Position numbers and translations under genes: made by a program. A model generated the notes under the pieces. The model saw only the letters and a list, made by a program, of their open reading frames with translations, was not told the DNA's origin and ran no database searches. A stretch of DNA of 64,000 nucleotides from NCBI RefSeq assembly GCF_011752935.1, contig NZ_VWWO01000003.1:434001-498000 (forward strand). Reading direction: 5' to 3'. Positions within the stretch are counted from its first letter, which is position 1; the number at the start of each line of letters is the position of its first letter. The stretch is from Chitinophaga sp. Cy-1792 (GTDB lineage Bacteria; Bacteroidota; Bacteroidia; Chitinophagales; Chitinophagaceae). Positions 43,009 through 51,832 of the stretch are shown in pieces.

Positions 43009-43764
43009 ATGAAATCCAGCTTATGTTTTCTGGTAGTAACCTTTTTTCTGAGTAGCTTTTTTACTGAAGCAAAAGCACAAAAATTAAAAAACTTCCTGGA
43101 CAATAAGGATTCCTCCTTTACCTGGCTGGGAGTGGATTTTACACAGGCCCGCCTGATCGGTGATGCCGGTGCAAAGACAGGTGATATTGTAGACCGCCAG
43201 TTTGCAGGTATTAACCAGGTCGTTGTAAATGAATCTAAAAAGTATGACGTTCCTGGCAATTTCCGCCATGAGAACGTAACGTATGACATTGGCCCGGTTA
43301 ACAAGCGGAATGCAGCTGTAAATCCAGGTACATTATTGTCCGACAACAGTGCCGACCTGCGTCGTCTGAAAGAAGAAGATGTTACCAAACTGGTAAAAGA
43401 CTTCGATTTCGCCGGTAAGAAAGGCATTGGCGTGTTGCTGGTAATGGACGGCATGAGTAAAATGGATAAGAAAGCCTCTATGTTTGTTACCATTGTGGAC
43501 ATGGAAAAACATCGTGTATTGCTGACAGAGAGAATGGAAGGAAAAACACCTACCATGTCTTTTGGTTTCCGTAACTTCTGGGCTTCACCGTTAAAGAGTG
43601 TGCTCGACGATGTACACAGTGATATTAATAAGTGGAAAGAAAAATATGCCAATGCTACAGACCCTGTAGAAGCGCCGGCAGCGGATTCTACGCCGAAAAA
43701 ACCGGGCAAAACAGCTGTAGCTGGTAACAAATCAGCACCAGCAAAACCGAAAAAGAAAGGATAA
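43009..43764 (+). CDS. Secreted protein of unknown function in the pigment cluster
   Basis: I do not recognise a named family. The 251-residue protein has a signal peptide (1-24, ending EAKAQ) and a central alpha/beta part with DSSFTWLGVDFTQARLIGD, KKGIGVLLVMDGMSKMDKKASMFVTIVDM and FGFRNFWASPLKSVL. A C-terminal tail of Ala, Pro and Lys (about 218-251) is probably disordered and cationic. It sits 12 nt after a dehydratase and 3 nt before a thioesterase, so it belongs to the operon and may help handle the pigment in the periplasm or at the outer membrane. Confidence 0.8.
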   Translation: MKSSLCFLVVTFFLSSFFTEAKAQKLKNFLDNKDSSFTWLGVDFTQARLIGDAGAKTGDIVDRQFAGINQVVVNESKKYDVPGNFRHENVTYDIGPVNKRNAAVNPGTLLSDNSADLRRLKEEDVTKLVKDFDFAGKKGIGVLLVMDGMSKMDKKASMFVTIVDMEKHRVLLTERMEGKTPTMSFGFRNFWASPLKSVLDDVHSDINKWKEKYANATDPVEAPAADSTPKKPGKTAVAGNKSAPAKPKKKG

Positions 43765-43767
43765 CTA

Positions 43768-44187
43768 ATGGCATTAACCGAAAGCACCACTGTACAGGTC
43801 AGATTTAACGACTGTGACCCGTTGGGGATCGTATGGCATGGGAATTATGTGCAGTATTTTGAAGACGGAAGGGAGGCTTTCGGGGAAAAATACGGCTTAC
43901 GCTACCTGGACATTGCAGCCAGGGGATATACCGTACCACTGGTAAATATACAGTGTGACTATAAGCGTCCGCTGAAATATGGCGACAAGGTAGTTGTACA
44001 TACTACCTATGTGGATGACCTTGCCGCAAAACTGAAATTCGAATATAAACTAACCAACGCAGCCACGGGTGAGGTGGTGGCTACCGGCTCCAGTGTCCAG
44101 GTATTCCTGGACAAGGAATCCGGCCTGCTGCAGCTCACCCTGCCGCCTTTTTTCAGTGAATGGAAAAAAGAACAGGGATTGGTATAA
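43768..44187 (+). CDS. Acyl-ACP/CoA thioesterase (4HBT, YbgC-like)
   Basis: The 139-residue hotdog protein has the 4-hydroxybenzoyl-CoA thioesterase signature VRFNDCDPLGIVWHGNYVQYFEDGREAFGEKYGL, with the catalytic Asp in DCDPLG. It may release or proofread acyl chains on the ACPs. Thioesterases of this type recur in aryl-polyene clusters (ApeK-like). It ends 9 nt before the next ketosynthase. Confidence 0.9.
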   Translation: MALTESTTVQVRFNDCDPLGIVWHGNYVQYFEDGREAFGEKYGLRYLDIAARGYTVPLVNIQCDYKRPLKYGDKVVVHTTYVDDLAAKLKFEYKLTNAATGEVVATGSSVQVFLDKESGLLQLTLPPFFSEWKKEQGLV

Positions 44188-44196
44188 AAGGGTACT

Positions 44197-45384
44197 ATGC
44201 AAAAGGTTTTTGTTGCTGCTGATAATATCGTGAGTCCGCTGGGATGCACCACCCTACAGAACTTTGAGGCGGTATTGCAGGGTAATAGCGGCATCCGTTT
44301 ACACGAAGATGCTGCTTATGCCAATGCGCCGTTTTATGCTGCTATGATGGCGCCTGGTCAGTTGGAGTCCTATGCCGGAAAATATAACCTGCAGGGTTAT
44401 ACGAAGTTTGAGACACTGCTGATTACTTCTATCGCCAACGCACTGGAACAGACAGCCATCCCGGTACAGGATAAGCGCACCGGCCTGATCGTGTCTACCA
44501 CCAAAGGTAATATCGAGTTGCTGGAGCAGACAGTCAACCAGGAAATGGTCAATGGACAGGAAGACCTGCACGCCAGGTTCCCTGATATGCCGGTAGATTT
44601 CATGGAGCTGGGCAGCAGCGCTGAAAAGGTGGCCGCGTATTTTGGCGTGGTCAACAAGCCGGTGGTTGTGAGCAGTGCCTGTATATCAGGACTGGTAGCC
44701 ATTATTACAGCTAAAAGACTGATGAGTGCGGGTGTATATGATCAGGTAATAGTAACGGGGGCAGATGTGTTCACCCGGTTTGTATTATCTGGTTTTCAGT
44801 CGTTTCAGGCGGTGAGTGCCCTTCCCTGCAAGCCTTTTGATGCCAACAGGACAGGGGTGACGCTGGGTGAAGGTGCTGCCACCGTGATACTGACCAAAGA
44901 TCCGGCATTAGCCCGGGATATTGTGTTGGGCAATGGTGCAGTAAGTAATGATGCCAACCATATTTCGGGGCCTTCCCGCACCGGCGAAGAGCTGGCGGCA
45001 GCCATGAAACTGGCATTGGCAGGCAGTGGCCTGGAGGCGGGTGAAATCGCATTTGTATCTGCCCACGGTACTGCTACACCGTATAATGATGAGATGGAAG
45101 CGAAAGCCCTGCATCATGCGGGCCTGGCAGAGCGGCCGGTAAACAGTCTGAAAGGCTATTATGGCCATACGCTGGGAGCAGCAGGACTGATAGAGGCCGT
45201 GATCAGTATGGAAGCGTTGAAGAAAGGGGTAGTACTGCCGACAAAGAATTTTGAAACTTCCGGTGTAACGATGCCGGTTCATATTAGTAATGCCATTGCG
45301 CACACCGATGCCAGACATCTCCTGAAAACCGTATCAGGTTTTGGCGGTTGCAATGCAGCGATGGTTTTTAGTTTAATCAGCTGA
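44197..45384 (+). CDS. Beta-ketoacyl-ACP synthase, catalytic
   Basis: The 395-residue protein keeps the triad: Cys162 in SSACISGLVA, His290 in SAHGTATPYND and His324 in KGYYGHTLGAAG, with Lys319. It resembles the FabB/FabF type and is the second intact ketosynthase here. The TTKGNIELLE segment near residue 101 is also found in other aryl-polyene ketosynthases (from memory). A 48-nt gap separates it from the methyltransferase. Confidence 0.91.
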   Translation: MQKVFVAADNIVSPLGCTTLQNFEAVLQGNSGIRLHEDAAYANAPFYAAMMAPGQLESYAGKYNLQGYTKFETLLITSIANALEQTAIPVQDKRTGLIVSTTKGNIELLEQTVNQEMVNGQEDLHARFPDMPVDFMELGSSAEKVAAYFGVVNKPVVVSSACISGLVAIITAKRLMSAGVYDQVIVTGADVFTRFVLSGFQSFQAVSALPCKPFDANRTGVTLGEGAATVILTKDPALARDIVLGNGAVSNDANHISGPSRTGEELAAAMKLALAGSGLEAGEIAFVSAHGTATPYNDEMEAKALHHAGLAERPVNSLKGYYGHTLGAAGLIEAVISMEALKKGVVLPTKNFETSGVTMPVHISNAIAHTDARHLLKTVSGFGGCNAAMVFSLIS

Positions 45385-45432
45385 GTGGCCGACATCTAAA
45401 GGGCGTCTGCCAGCTACATTTTATCATTTGTC

Positions 45433-46494
45433 GTGTTTAATAAAGAAACAAAAACAGCATTACAGGCCAAAGAAGCCGCGTTATGGCTCGCCTTCGCACC
45501 TATTGCTTTCCAGGCTACCAGAGCGCTGCGTGATATGGGTATTTTAGATGCTGTGAGCAAAAGCGGCTCACAGGGTATCACTATCGAAGAAATTATGGCG
45601 CAGACCAATATGAACCGCTATGCCGTAAGAGTATTGCTGGAAGCAGGTTTGGGTATGGAGCTGGTGATCGTAAATGATAAAAAATATACACTGACAAAAA
45701 CGGGTTATTTCATCTTACATGATAATCTGACCCGCATCAATATGGACTTCACACAGGATATCTGCTATAAAGGCATGTACCACCTGGAGGAGTCGCTGAG
45801 AGAAGGTAAACCTGCCGGCCTGAAAGAGCTCGGCCCATGGGATACCATCTATCCCGGCTTATCACTGCTGCCACCGGCTGTAGGTAAAAGCTGGTTCGAT
45901 TTCGACCACTACTATTCAGATCTGGCCACACCAGGCGCTTTGGATATTGTATTTGAAAACAAGCCTAAACGTTTACTGGATATCGGTGGAAACACCGGTA
46001 AATGGGCGCTGGCATGTACTGCCAAAGACCCTGAAGTAGAAGTGACCATCTTCGATTTACCTGGTCAGGCTGGCCTGGCGCAAAAGAAAATGCAGGAAGC
46101 AGGCGTTGAAAACCGCGTGCATTTCCACATCGCCAATATCCTGGATGAGAGCCTGCCTTTCCCTAAAGGGTTTGATGCCATCTGGATGAGCCAGTTCCTC
46201 GATTGTTTTTCTGAAGCGGAAATTGTTTCTATCCTGAAGCGTTGCCGTGAAGCCCTGAACGACGGCGGAACCATCTACATCCTGGAGCCGTTCTGGAACC
46301 GTCAGCAGTTTAAATCAGCAGCTTTCTGTTTACAGCAGACATCACTGTATTTCACTGCCATGGCCAATGGTAACAGCCAGATGTACCATACAGATGATTT
46401 CTTCCAATGTGTTAATGACGCTGGTTTAGTGATTGCAGAAGAAAACAATCAGATGGGACTGAACTATACATTGCTGAAATGTAGAAAAGCATAA
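45433..46494 (+). CDS. SAM-dependent methyltransferase with N-terminal winged-helix domain, GTG start
   Basis: The 353-residue protein begins with GTG at 45433 (MFNKETKTALQAKEAALWL). The winged-helix dimerisation domain occupies about 10-95, and the class I SAM site is LLDIGGNTGKWALAC (near 178). The acidic residue follows in TIFDLPGQAG, and IWMSQFLDCFSEAEIVSILKR is typical of O-methyltransferase-like enzymes. It is a candidate for methylating the aryl head, as ring-methylated flexirubins are known. Whether it modifies oxygen or carbon cannot be read from sequence. Confidence 0.88.
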   Translation: MFNKETKTALQAKEAALWLAFAPIAFQATRALRDMGILDAVSKSGSQGITIEEIMAQTNMNRYAVRVLLEAGLGMELVIVNDKKYTLTKTGYFILHDNLTRINMDFTQDICYKGMYHLEESLREGKPAGLKELGPWDTIYPGLSLLPPAVGKSWFDFDHYYSDLATPGALDIVFENKPKRLLDIGGNTGKWALACTAKDPEVEVTIFDLPGQAGLAQKKMQEAGVENRVHFHIANILDESLPFPKGFDAIWMSQFLDCFSEAEIVSILKRCREALNDGGTIYILEPFWNRQQFKSAAFCLQQTSLYFTAMANGNSQMYHTDDFFQCVNDAGLVIAEENNQMGLNYTLLKCRKA

Positions 46495-46551
46495 CGATAC
46501 ATAGTTGCCTTGCATTATAACAAAATTCATTACATCCCAAAATAACATCGT

Positions 46552-47811
46552 ATGAGAACTGAACAAGTCGATGTGCTGGTTATTGGCGCTGGTCCTGCGG
46601 GATCAGTAGCTGCGTCTATTATTCACCAGGCTGGCTATAAGGTGAAGGTGGTGGAGAAGCTGAAATTTCCCCGTTTTGTGATCGGGGAGAGCTTGCTGCC
46701 ACGTTGCATGGAAGCATTGGAGGAAGCGAAATTTATTGATGCTATTTCTGCCAAAGGTTTTCAGCAGAAATTTGGCGCCAAATTCGTGAAGAATGACCTT
46801 GTATGTGATTTCACTTTTAAAGAACAACATACGCCGGGATGGCAATGGACATGGCAGGTAACCCGTGCCGACTTCGACAAAACCCTTGCTGATACAGTGG
46901 AAAGCATGGGTGTTCCGGTTTCTTACGAAACAACGGTAACGGATATACGATTTAATGGTTCCGATTCTGTAACTACTGTTGAAGATAAAGACGGTAATAT
47001 TTCACAGATTGAGGCCAGGTTTATTGTGGATGGAAGTGGCTATGGACGTGTGATTCCTAAGCTGTTTAACCTGGAGAAGAATTCCAATTTACAGCCTCGT
47101 AAGGCATTATTCGCGCATACGGTGGATAAGCGCCGTTCCATGGCAGACGAGCCTAACCGTATCACAGCGGTGGTGCATAAAAAAGGTACGTGGATCTGGA
47201 TTATTCCATTTTCTACTGGTGTTACCAGTCTGGGTTTTGTTAGTGATCCTTCATTCTTTGAAGAGTTTCCGGGTACCGACGAAGAGAAATACCGCGCAAT
47301 GCTGGAGTCGGAACCTTATACCAGGGAGCGTTTCCGTGATGTAGAGCTGGTATTTGAGCCAAGGATTCTGCAATCATGGTCCGCTACCACCGATAAGTTT
47401 TACGGTGATGGGTATGTGCTGACAGGTAACGTAACAGAATTCCTGGACCCGATTTTCTCATCTGGCGTAACTTTGGCTTGCGTGTCGAGCCAGACGGCGG
47501 CAAAGCTGGTGATTAAAAAGCTGAAGGGCGAAGCCGTAGACTGGGAGAAGGAATATATGGAGCCAACCATGCAGGGCGTGAATACCTTCCGTTCCTATGT
47601 GATGGCCTGGTACGAGGGAACACTCGATACCATTTTCTTCTCCAAAGATCCTGATCCTGAGATTAAAGGAAAGATTTGTTCAGTACTGGCGGGTTATGTG
47701 TGGGATACTTCTAATCCTTTCGTAACCAACCATGACACTGCTTTGAAGCGACTGGCACGCACCATTGAATTAACGGAGAAATTAAAAAGCAGTTCTACGA
47801 TTGAAGAATAA
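46552..47811 (+). CDS. FAD-dependent oxidoreductase, flavin-halogenase-like
   Basis: The 419-residue protein has the FAD motif VIGAGPAGSVAAS (10-22), FPRFVIGESLLPRCMEALEEA and FIVDGSGYGR. The segment WIWIIP at 214-219 matches the W-x-W-x-I-P signature of flavin-dependent halogenases. LTGNVTEFLDPIFSSGVTLA near 290-310 fits the same superfamily. It could hydroxylate, dehydrogenate or chlorinate the aryl ring or polyene. Related flexirubin-cluster proteins are usually annotated simply as FAD oxidoreductases. The gene overlaps the next by 11 nt. Confidence 0.87.
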   Translation: MRTEQVDVLVIGAGPAGSVAASIIHQAGYKVKVVEKLKFPRFVIGESLLPRCMEALEEAKFIDAISAKGFQQKFGAKFVKNDLVCDFTFKEQHTPGWQWTWQVTRADFDKTLADTVESMGVPVSYETTVTDIRFNGSDSVTTVEDKDGNISQIEARFIVDGSGYGRVIPKLFNLEKNSNLQPRKALFAHTVDKRRSMADEPNRITAVVHKKGTWIWIIPFSTGVTSLGFVSDPSFFEEFPGTDEEKYRAMLESEPYTRERFRDVELVFEPRILQSWSATTDKFYGDGYVLTGNVTEFLDPIFSSGVTLACVSSQTAAKLVIKKLKGEAVDWEKEYMEPTMQGVNTFRSYVMAWYEGTLDTIFFSKDPDPEIKGKICSVLAGYVWDTSNPFVTNHDTALKRLARTIELTEKLKSSSTIEE

Positions 47812-48403
47812 AGCATATATAACAGGTTCTTGTATAATCAGAAATAACAGCATTACCCTGAACGGGCAGCTGTTATTTTCGTCTCCGGGGGTGGAGTTGC
47901 AGGAGTTCCTGCGGGGTGCCTATGATCAGTTTTCGGGTCAGTATCCGAAATTCCATAAAATGGACCCGCTCAGCAAGCTGGGGTGGCTGGCTGCAGAGGC
48001 TTTGTTGAAAGATAGTAATGTATATACACTTCCAAAAGAAGCTGTTGGGATGTTATTATCTAACCGTAGCGCCAGTTTGGATACAGACCTGCGATATTAT
48101 GCCACCGTAATGGAATTTGCCAGTCCGGCCCTGTTTGTATATACCTTACCCAATATTGTAATGGGGGAGATTAGTATCCGGCATGGTTTTAAGGGAGAGA
48201 ATACCTTTTTTGTGTCTTCATCCTTTGATGCCGGTTTACTGTCGGATTATGCCACTGCACTCTTTGCTGAAACGCCTTTACAGGCTTGTCTGGTAGCGTG
48301 GGTAGAGGTAATGGAAAAAGATTATGAAGTAGTGATGGCACTGGTGGAGAAAGAGGGAAATATCCCGTTGTCTGCGGAGAATTTGATGGCATTATATGCC
48401 TGA
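47801..48403 (+). CDS. Short ketosynthase-like protein without active-site Cys, TTG start
   Basis: The 200-residue protein starts at TTG 47801 inside the preceding gene. It aligns by eye with the N-terminal half of a beta-ketoacyl synthase: AYITGSCIIRNNSI, SKLGWLAAEALL, VGMLLSNRSAS, VYTLPNIVMGEISIRHGFKGENTFFVSSSFDAGLL. Where active enzymes have Ala-Cys it has Ser-Ser-Phe, and the C-terminal half with the two histidines is absent. It cannot condense substrates by itself and may be a scaffold or chain-length partner for one of the full ketosynthases. The frame is intact, so it does not look like a decayed gene. Confidence 0.82.
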   Translation: MKNKAYITGSCIIRNNSITLNGQLLFSSPGVELQEFLRGAYDQFSGQYPKFHKMDPLSKLGWLAAEALLKDSNVYTLPKEAVGMLLSNRSASLDTDLRYYATVMEFASPALFVYTLPNIVMGEISIRHGFKGENTFFVSSSFDAGLLSDYATALFAETPLQACLVAWVEVMEKDYEVVMALVEKEGNIPLSAENLMALYA

Positions 48404-48431
48404 TTTATCTGACCGCCTGCTGGTATTTTGC

Positions 48432-48454
48432 AACTGATACCGAAGGTATCAGTT
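48432..48454. other. Perfect 10-bp hairpin between KS-like and ACP genes
   Basis: AACTGATACC at 48432-48441 pairs exactly with 48445-48454 around GAA. A GC-rich segment (CGCGCTGCGCGCGGG, then GGGCTCACGCCCG) follows. No T run is present, so it may affect RNA stability or attenuate expression of the downstream genes. The gap 48404-48531 holds nothing else that I can identify. Confidence 0.6.
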
Positions 48455-48531
48455 GGTGTGTTCCGCGCTGCGCGCGGGTGGGCTCACGCCCGATTGATTA
48501 AAAAATATATAAATTTTAAAATTAGCATAAC

Positions 48532-48795
48532 GTGGAACAGTTGATGTCGGATCTGAAATCGCAGATCATTGAGCAATTAAACTTGCAGGAAGTTAAACCG
48601 GAAGATATCGGTAATGACGATCCTTTATTCAAAACCGGTTTGGGTCTCGATTCTATCGATGCTTTGGAATTGATTGTTCTGCTGCAGCAGCACTATAACA
48701 TCCGCATTGCTAACCCTGAACAGGGACCTGAAATATTTCATTCCATCCGTTCGATGGCTGAATTTATTACTGCCCATCAAAAGCAACAGGCATGA
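48532..48795 (+). CDS. Acyl carrier protein (second copy), GTG start
   Basis: The 87-residue protein begins with GTG at 48532, or with ATG at 48544 (MSDLKSQIIEQLNL). The phosphopantetheine site is LGLDSIDALELIVLLQQ, with the serine near residue 42. It differs from the first ACP in the serine context and probably has a different job, such as carrying the starter or the elongating chain. It overlaps the following ketosynthase by 4 nt (ATGA). Confidence 0.92.
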   Translation: MEQLMSDLKSQIIEQLNLQEVKPEDIGNDDPLFKTGLGLDSIDALELIVLLQQHYNIRIANPEQGPEIFHSIRSMAEFITAHQKQQA

Positions 48796-49985
48796 GTGAA
48801 AAGGTATGGATCGCAGGTGGTGGTGTTATCAGCGGCATTGGCCTTGATTTGCGGGCTAATATAGCCGCATTCAGGGATATGCAGCCGGGCATGACTGCCA
48901 TGCAATACCTGCATTCTGCACATCGTAATACTTTCCCGGTAGCGGAAGTGAAAGCAGATAACGACACCCTGGCCGATATGGCCAGGATGCCGGAAAATAC
49001 CAGCAGAACAGCATTGCTGAGTATCATTGCTGCAAGAGAAGCCTGGAAATCTTCCGGGCTGGCGGATATTTCCCAATACCGTGTAGGATTTGTATCTGCC
49101 AATACCGTTGGTGGTATGGACAAAACGGAAGATTTCTTCCAGACATTCCTTACAAACCCCAGCGGTGGCCGGTTGCAGCAGGTGGTACTCCACGAATGCG
49201 GCGCCGTTACGGAGCTGGTAGCAGATGCCATGGGTATCCGCGATCATATTTCCACCATCAGCACCGCCTGCTCTTCGGCGGCCAATGCGCTGATGTATGG
49301 CTCCCGCCTGATCCGCAACAATATTGTGGATGTGGTAATCGCCGGTGGTACCGATGCGCTCACCAGATTTACCCTGAATGGTTTTAATACCCTGATGATA
49401 TTAGACCAGCAGCCCTGCCGTCCGTTTGATGATACCCGTACCGGGTTGAATCTGGGCGAAGGCGCCGGTTATGTTGTACTTGTTTCCGACAGACTGATTG
49501 CGCAAATACAGCCATGGGCAAGACTCAGCGGCTTTGCCAATGCCAACGATGCCTATCACCAGACGGCATCATCGCCGGATGGAACAGGTAATTACCTTGC
49601 CATGAAAGGCGCCTTGCATATGGCTGGTTTACAGCCTGCGGAGATTGACTATATCAACCTGCATGGCACCGGCACCGCCAACAACGACGTTTCAGAAGGT
49701 ATTGCCATCGAGCGACTTTTTGCGCCACATTTTCCGGCGATGAGCTCCACGAAGTCCTTTACGGGACACACGCTAGGCGCCAGCGGCGGCATTGAAGCAG
49801 TATATGCGGCACTGTCACTGAAAGAAGGTATCATTTATCCCAACGCAAGGTTCGAACACCAGATGAAAGAACTGCCTTTTGCGCCGGTAACGACCTTCAG
49901 CACTGGCAACGACCTGCATCATGTGATGTCTAACTCTTTCGGGTTTGGTGGAAATTGTTCCAGCCTGGTGTTTTCAAAAGAATAA
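48792..49985 (+). CDS. Beta-ketoacyl-ACP synthase, catalytic
   Basis: This 397-residue protein is the third intact ketosynthase: Cys160 in STACSSAANAL, His291 in NLHGTGTANND, Lys321 and His326 in KSFTGHTLGASG. SNSFGFGGNCSSLVF ends the fold. It is followed 9 nt later by a Cys-less ketosynthase homologue. The pair resembles the KS plus chain-length-factor arrangement of type II polyketide systems, as shown for ApeO and ApeC in aryl-polyene synthesis. Confidence 0.92.
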   Translation: MSEKVWIAGGGVISGIGLDLRANIAAFRDMQPGMTAMQYLHSAHRNTFPVAEVKADNDTLADMARMPENTSRTALLSIIAAREAWKSSGLADISQYRVGFVSANTVGGMDKTEDFFQTFLTNPSGGRLQQVVLHECGAVTELVADAMGIRDHISTISTACSSAANALMYGSRLIRNNIVDVVIAGGTDALTRFTLNGFNTLMILDQQPCRPFDDTRTGLNLGEGAGYVVLVSDRLIAQIQPWARLSGFANANDAYHQTASSPDGTGNYLAMKGALHMAGLQPAEIDYINLHGTGTANNDVSEGIAIERLFAPHFPAMSSTKSFTGHTLGASGGIEAVYAALSLKEGIIYPNARFEHQMKELPFAPVTTFSTGNDLHHVMSNSFGFGGNCSSLVFSKE

Positions 49986-49994
49986 TCTAAACAC

Positions 49995-51059
49995 ATGAAC
50001 ATCTATATAAACGGCACCGGTTGTATATCGCCGCAGGAAACTGCCCAGATAGGTCCCTTATTCGCTACGCTGAGGGAATACGAACAGGTGCGTCTGTCGA
50101 CCGTTGATCCTGACTACAAACAATGGATCGACCTGAAACAGATCCGCAGAATGAGCCGGGTAGTGAAAATGGGCGTAGGTGCGGCTAACCTGAGTATGGA
50201 AGAAGCAGGTATTGCCATGCCGGATGCAATCATCACCGGTACAGCGTATGGCTGCCTCGATGATACAGGTGTATTTCTTAATAAAATGGTATCGCAGCAC
50301 GAGGAAATGTTGACTCCTACTGCGTTTATACAATCTACACACAATACCGTAGGTGGACAGATAGCCCTGATCATGGGTTGTAATGCCTACAACAATACCT
50401 TCGTTCACCGTGGATTTTCATTTGAGAATTCCCTACTGGATGCCATGATGATACTGCGGGAAGGCGAAGCTAAAAACGTGCTCACAGGAGGTTTAGACGA
50501 AATTACCAATTACAGCCACCAGATACTTTCCCGTTTTGGCATCTATAAAAAAGAGCCGGTGAAAACGATGGAGCTGCTGAATAGTCCTGTACGTGGCACT
50601 ATTGCTGGCGAAGGTGCGGCTTTCTTTACACTGAGTACAGAAAAAGGGGCCCATGCGGCAGCAGAACTGGTGGGCATCTCCACACTATATAAGCCAATGT
50701 GGGAGGGAGAAGTAATCGGTCATATCGTAAAATTTCTGGAAGAACATGATACTTCTCTGGGAGATATCGACCTGCTGGTAACCGGCAGAAACGGCGATAT
50801 CGATCAGGATGAGATGTATGAAGAAGTTGCAGCAGCCTTATTTCCGGAGCATCCGGAGGCCTGCTTCAAACATCTTTGCGGAGAATATCCTACTGCGATG
50901 GCCTTCGGAATGTGGATGGCCAACAGGATGATCGCGGAGCAGGATGCACCAGATGCAGCCATGTTCTACGGACAGGCGCCAGCTAAACTGAAAAATATTT
51001 TAATCTATAATCATCACCAGGGAACACACCATTCCCTGATATTGCTGCGTGCATGCTGA
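49995..51059 (+). CDS. Ketosynthase-like chain-length-factor protein lacking the active Cys
   Basis: The 354-residue protein keeps the thiolase-like framework: MNIYINGTGCISPQ, AIITGTAYGCLDDT, STHNTVGGQIAL and TGGLDEITNY. At the nucleophilic elbow it has VHRGFSFENSLLDAMM instead of the Cys motif. The C-terminal half lacks the second catalytic histidine motif and ends YNHHQGTHHSLILLRAC. It most likely forms the heterodimer partner of the preceding ketosynthase and sets polyene length. It overlaps the polysaccharide-deacetylase gene by 7 nt. Confidence 0.87.
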   Translation: MNIYINGTGCISPQETAQIGPLFATLREYEQVRLSTVDPDYKQWIDLKQIRRMSRVVKMGVGAANLSMEEAGIAMPDAIITGTAYGCLDDTGVFLNKMVSQHEEMLTPTAFIQSTHNTVGGQIALIMGCNAYNNTFVHRGFSFENSLLDAMMILREGEAKNVLTGGLDEITNYSHQILSRFGIYKKEPVKTMELLNSPVRGTIAGEGAAFFTLSTEKGAHAAAELVGISTLYKPMWEGEVIGHIVKFLEEHDTSLGDIDLLVTGRNGDIDQDEMYEEVAAALFPEHPEACFKHLCGEYPTAMAFGMWMANRMIAEQDAPDAAMFYGQAPAKLKNILIYNHHQGTHHSLILLRAC

Positions 51060-51832
51060 GTTACAGGTTCTCGCTCATATTAACCTTAGTGGCGCTGCTG
51101 ATAATAACCGTTGCCAAATATATGATGGGATACCATCAGATATCAGGCTGGTGGTACCTGTTAGCGGGGATACATATTGGGTTGTGTGTATGGGGAGCTA
51201 TTAACGTGCGTTCCGGTTTTTTTATCAAAACCTTATCATCTGCCCAAACAACAAAAAAAACAGTAGCACTTACCTTCGACGATGGGCCACTGCCGGAATA
51301 TACACCACGTATACTGGATATACTCAAAGCACACCAGGTGAAGGCCGTATTTTTTTGTATTGGCAGGCATATTCCTGATAACGAGGACTTACTGCAACGT
51401 ATACACGAAGAAGGGCATGTTATCGGAAATCATTCCTACTGCCATGATTTCTGGTTTGATATGTACAACTGGCGCCGCATGGAGCTGGACCTGCTGAATA
51501 TGAACGACATGGCAGAGAATGTATTGGATGTACAGCCGCGCCTGTTCAGACCTCCGTATGGAGTTACCAATCCAAACCTGGCCACAGCAGTGCGTAAAAC
51601 CAATATGACTGCCATCGGGTGGAATATACGTTCGCTGGATACCGTTGCTAAAGATGAACAAAAGCTATTGGAACATATTCTTTCCAAACTCAAGCCTGGC
51701 GCAGTAATTCTGTTGCACGATACCTGCAGGATTACGGCTGATATTTTACCGGCACTGATTGAAGGCATTCGCCAACGTGGTTATGAATTGGAGAGAGTAG
51801 ATAAATTATTAAAAATACCCGCTTATGCGTAA
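51053..51832 (+). CDS. Polysaccharide deacetylase-family (NodB) membrane protein
   Basis: The 259-residue protein has two N-terminal membrane helices (about 5-26 and 32-51) and a NodB domain with TFDDGPLPEYT (Asp76, Asp77), the zinc histidines His127 and His131 in GNHSYCHDF, RPPYGVTN and the final VILLHDT. It is a metal-dependent de-N-acetylase or deacylase fold. The substrate in a pigment cluster is unclear, but NodB genes do recur in flexirubin-type clusters. It overlaps both neighbours, so it is translated with them. Confidence 0.87.
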   Translation: MLSYRFSLILTLVALLIITVAKYMMGYHQISGWWYLLAGIHIGLCVWGAINVRSGFFIKTLSSAQTTKKTVALTFDDGPLPEYTPRILDILKAHQVKAVFFCIGRHIPDNEDLLQRIHEEGHVIGNHSYCHDFWFDMYNWRRMELDLLNMNDMAENVLDVQPRLFRPPYGVTNPNLATAVRKTNMTAIGWNIRSLDTVAKDEQKLLEHILSKLKPGAVILLHDTCRITADILPALIEGIRQRGYELERVDKLLKIPAYA

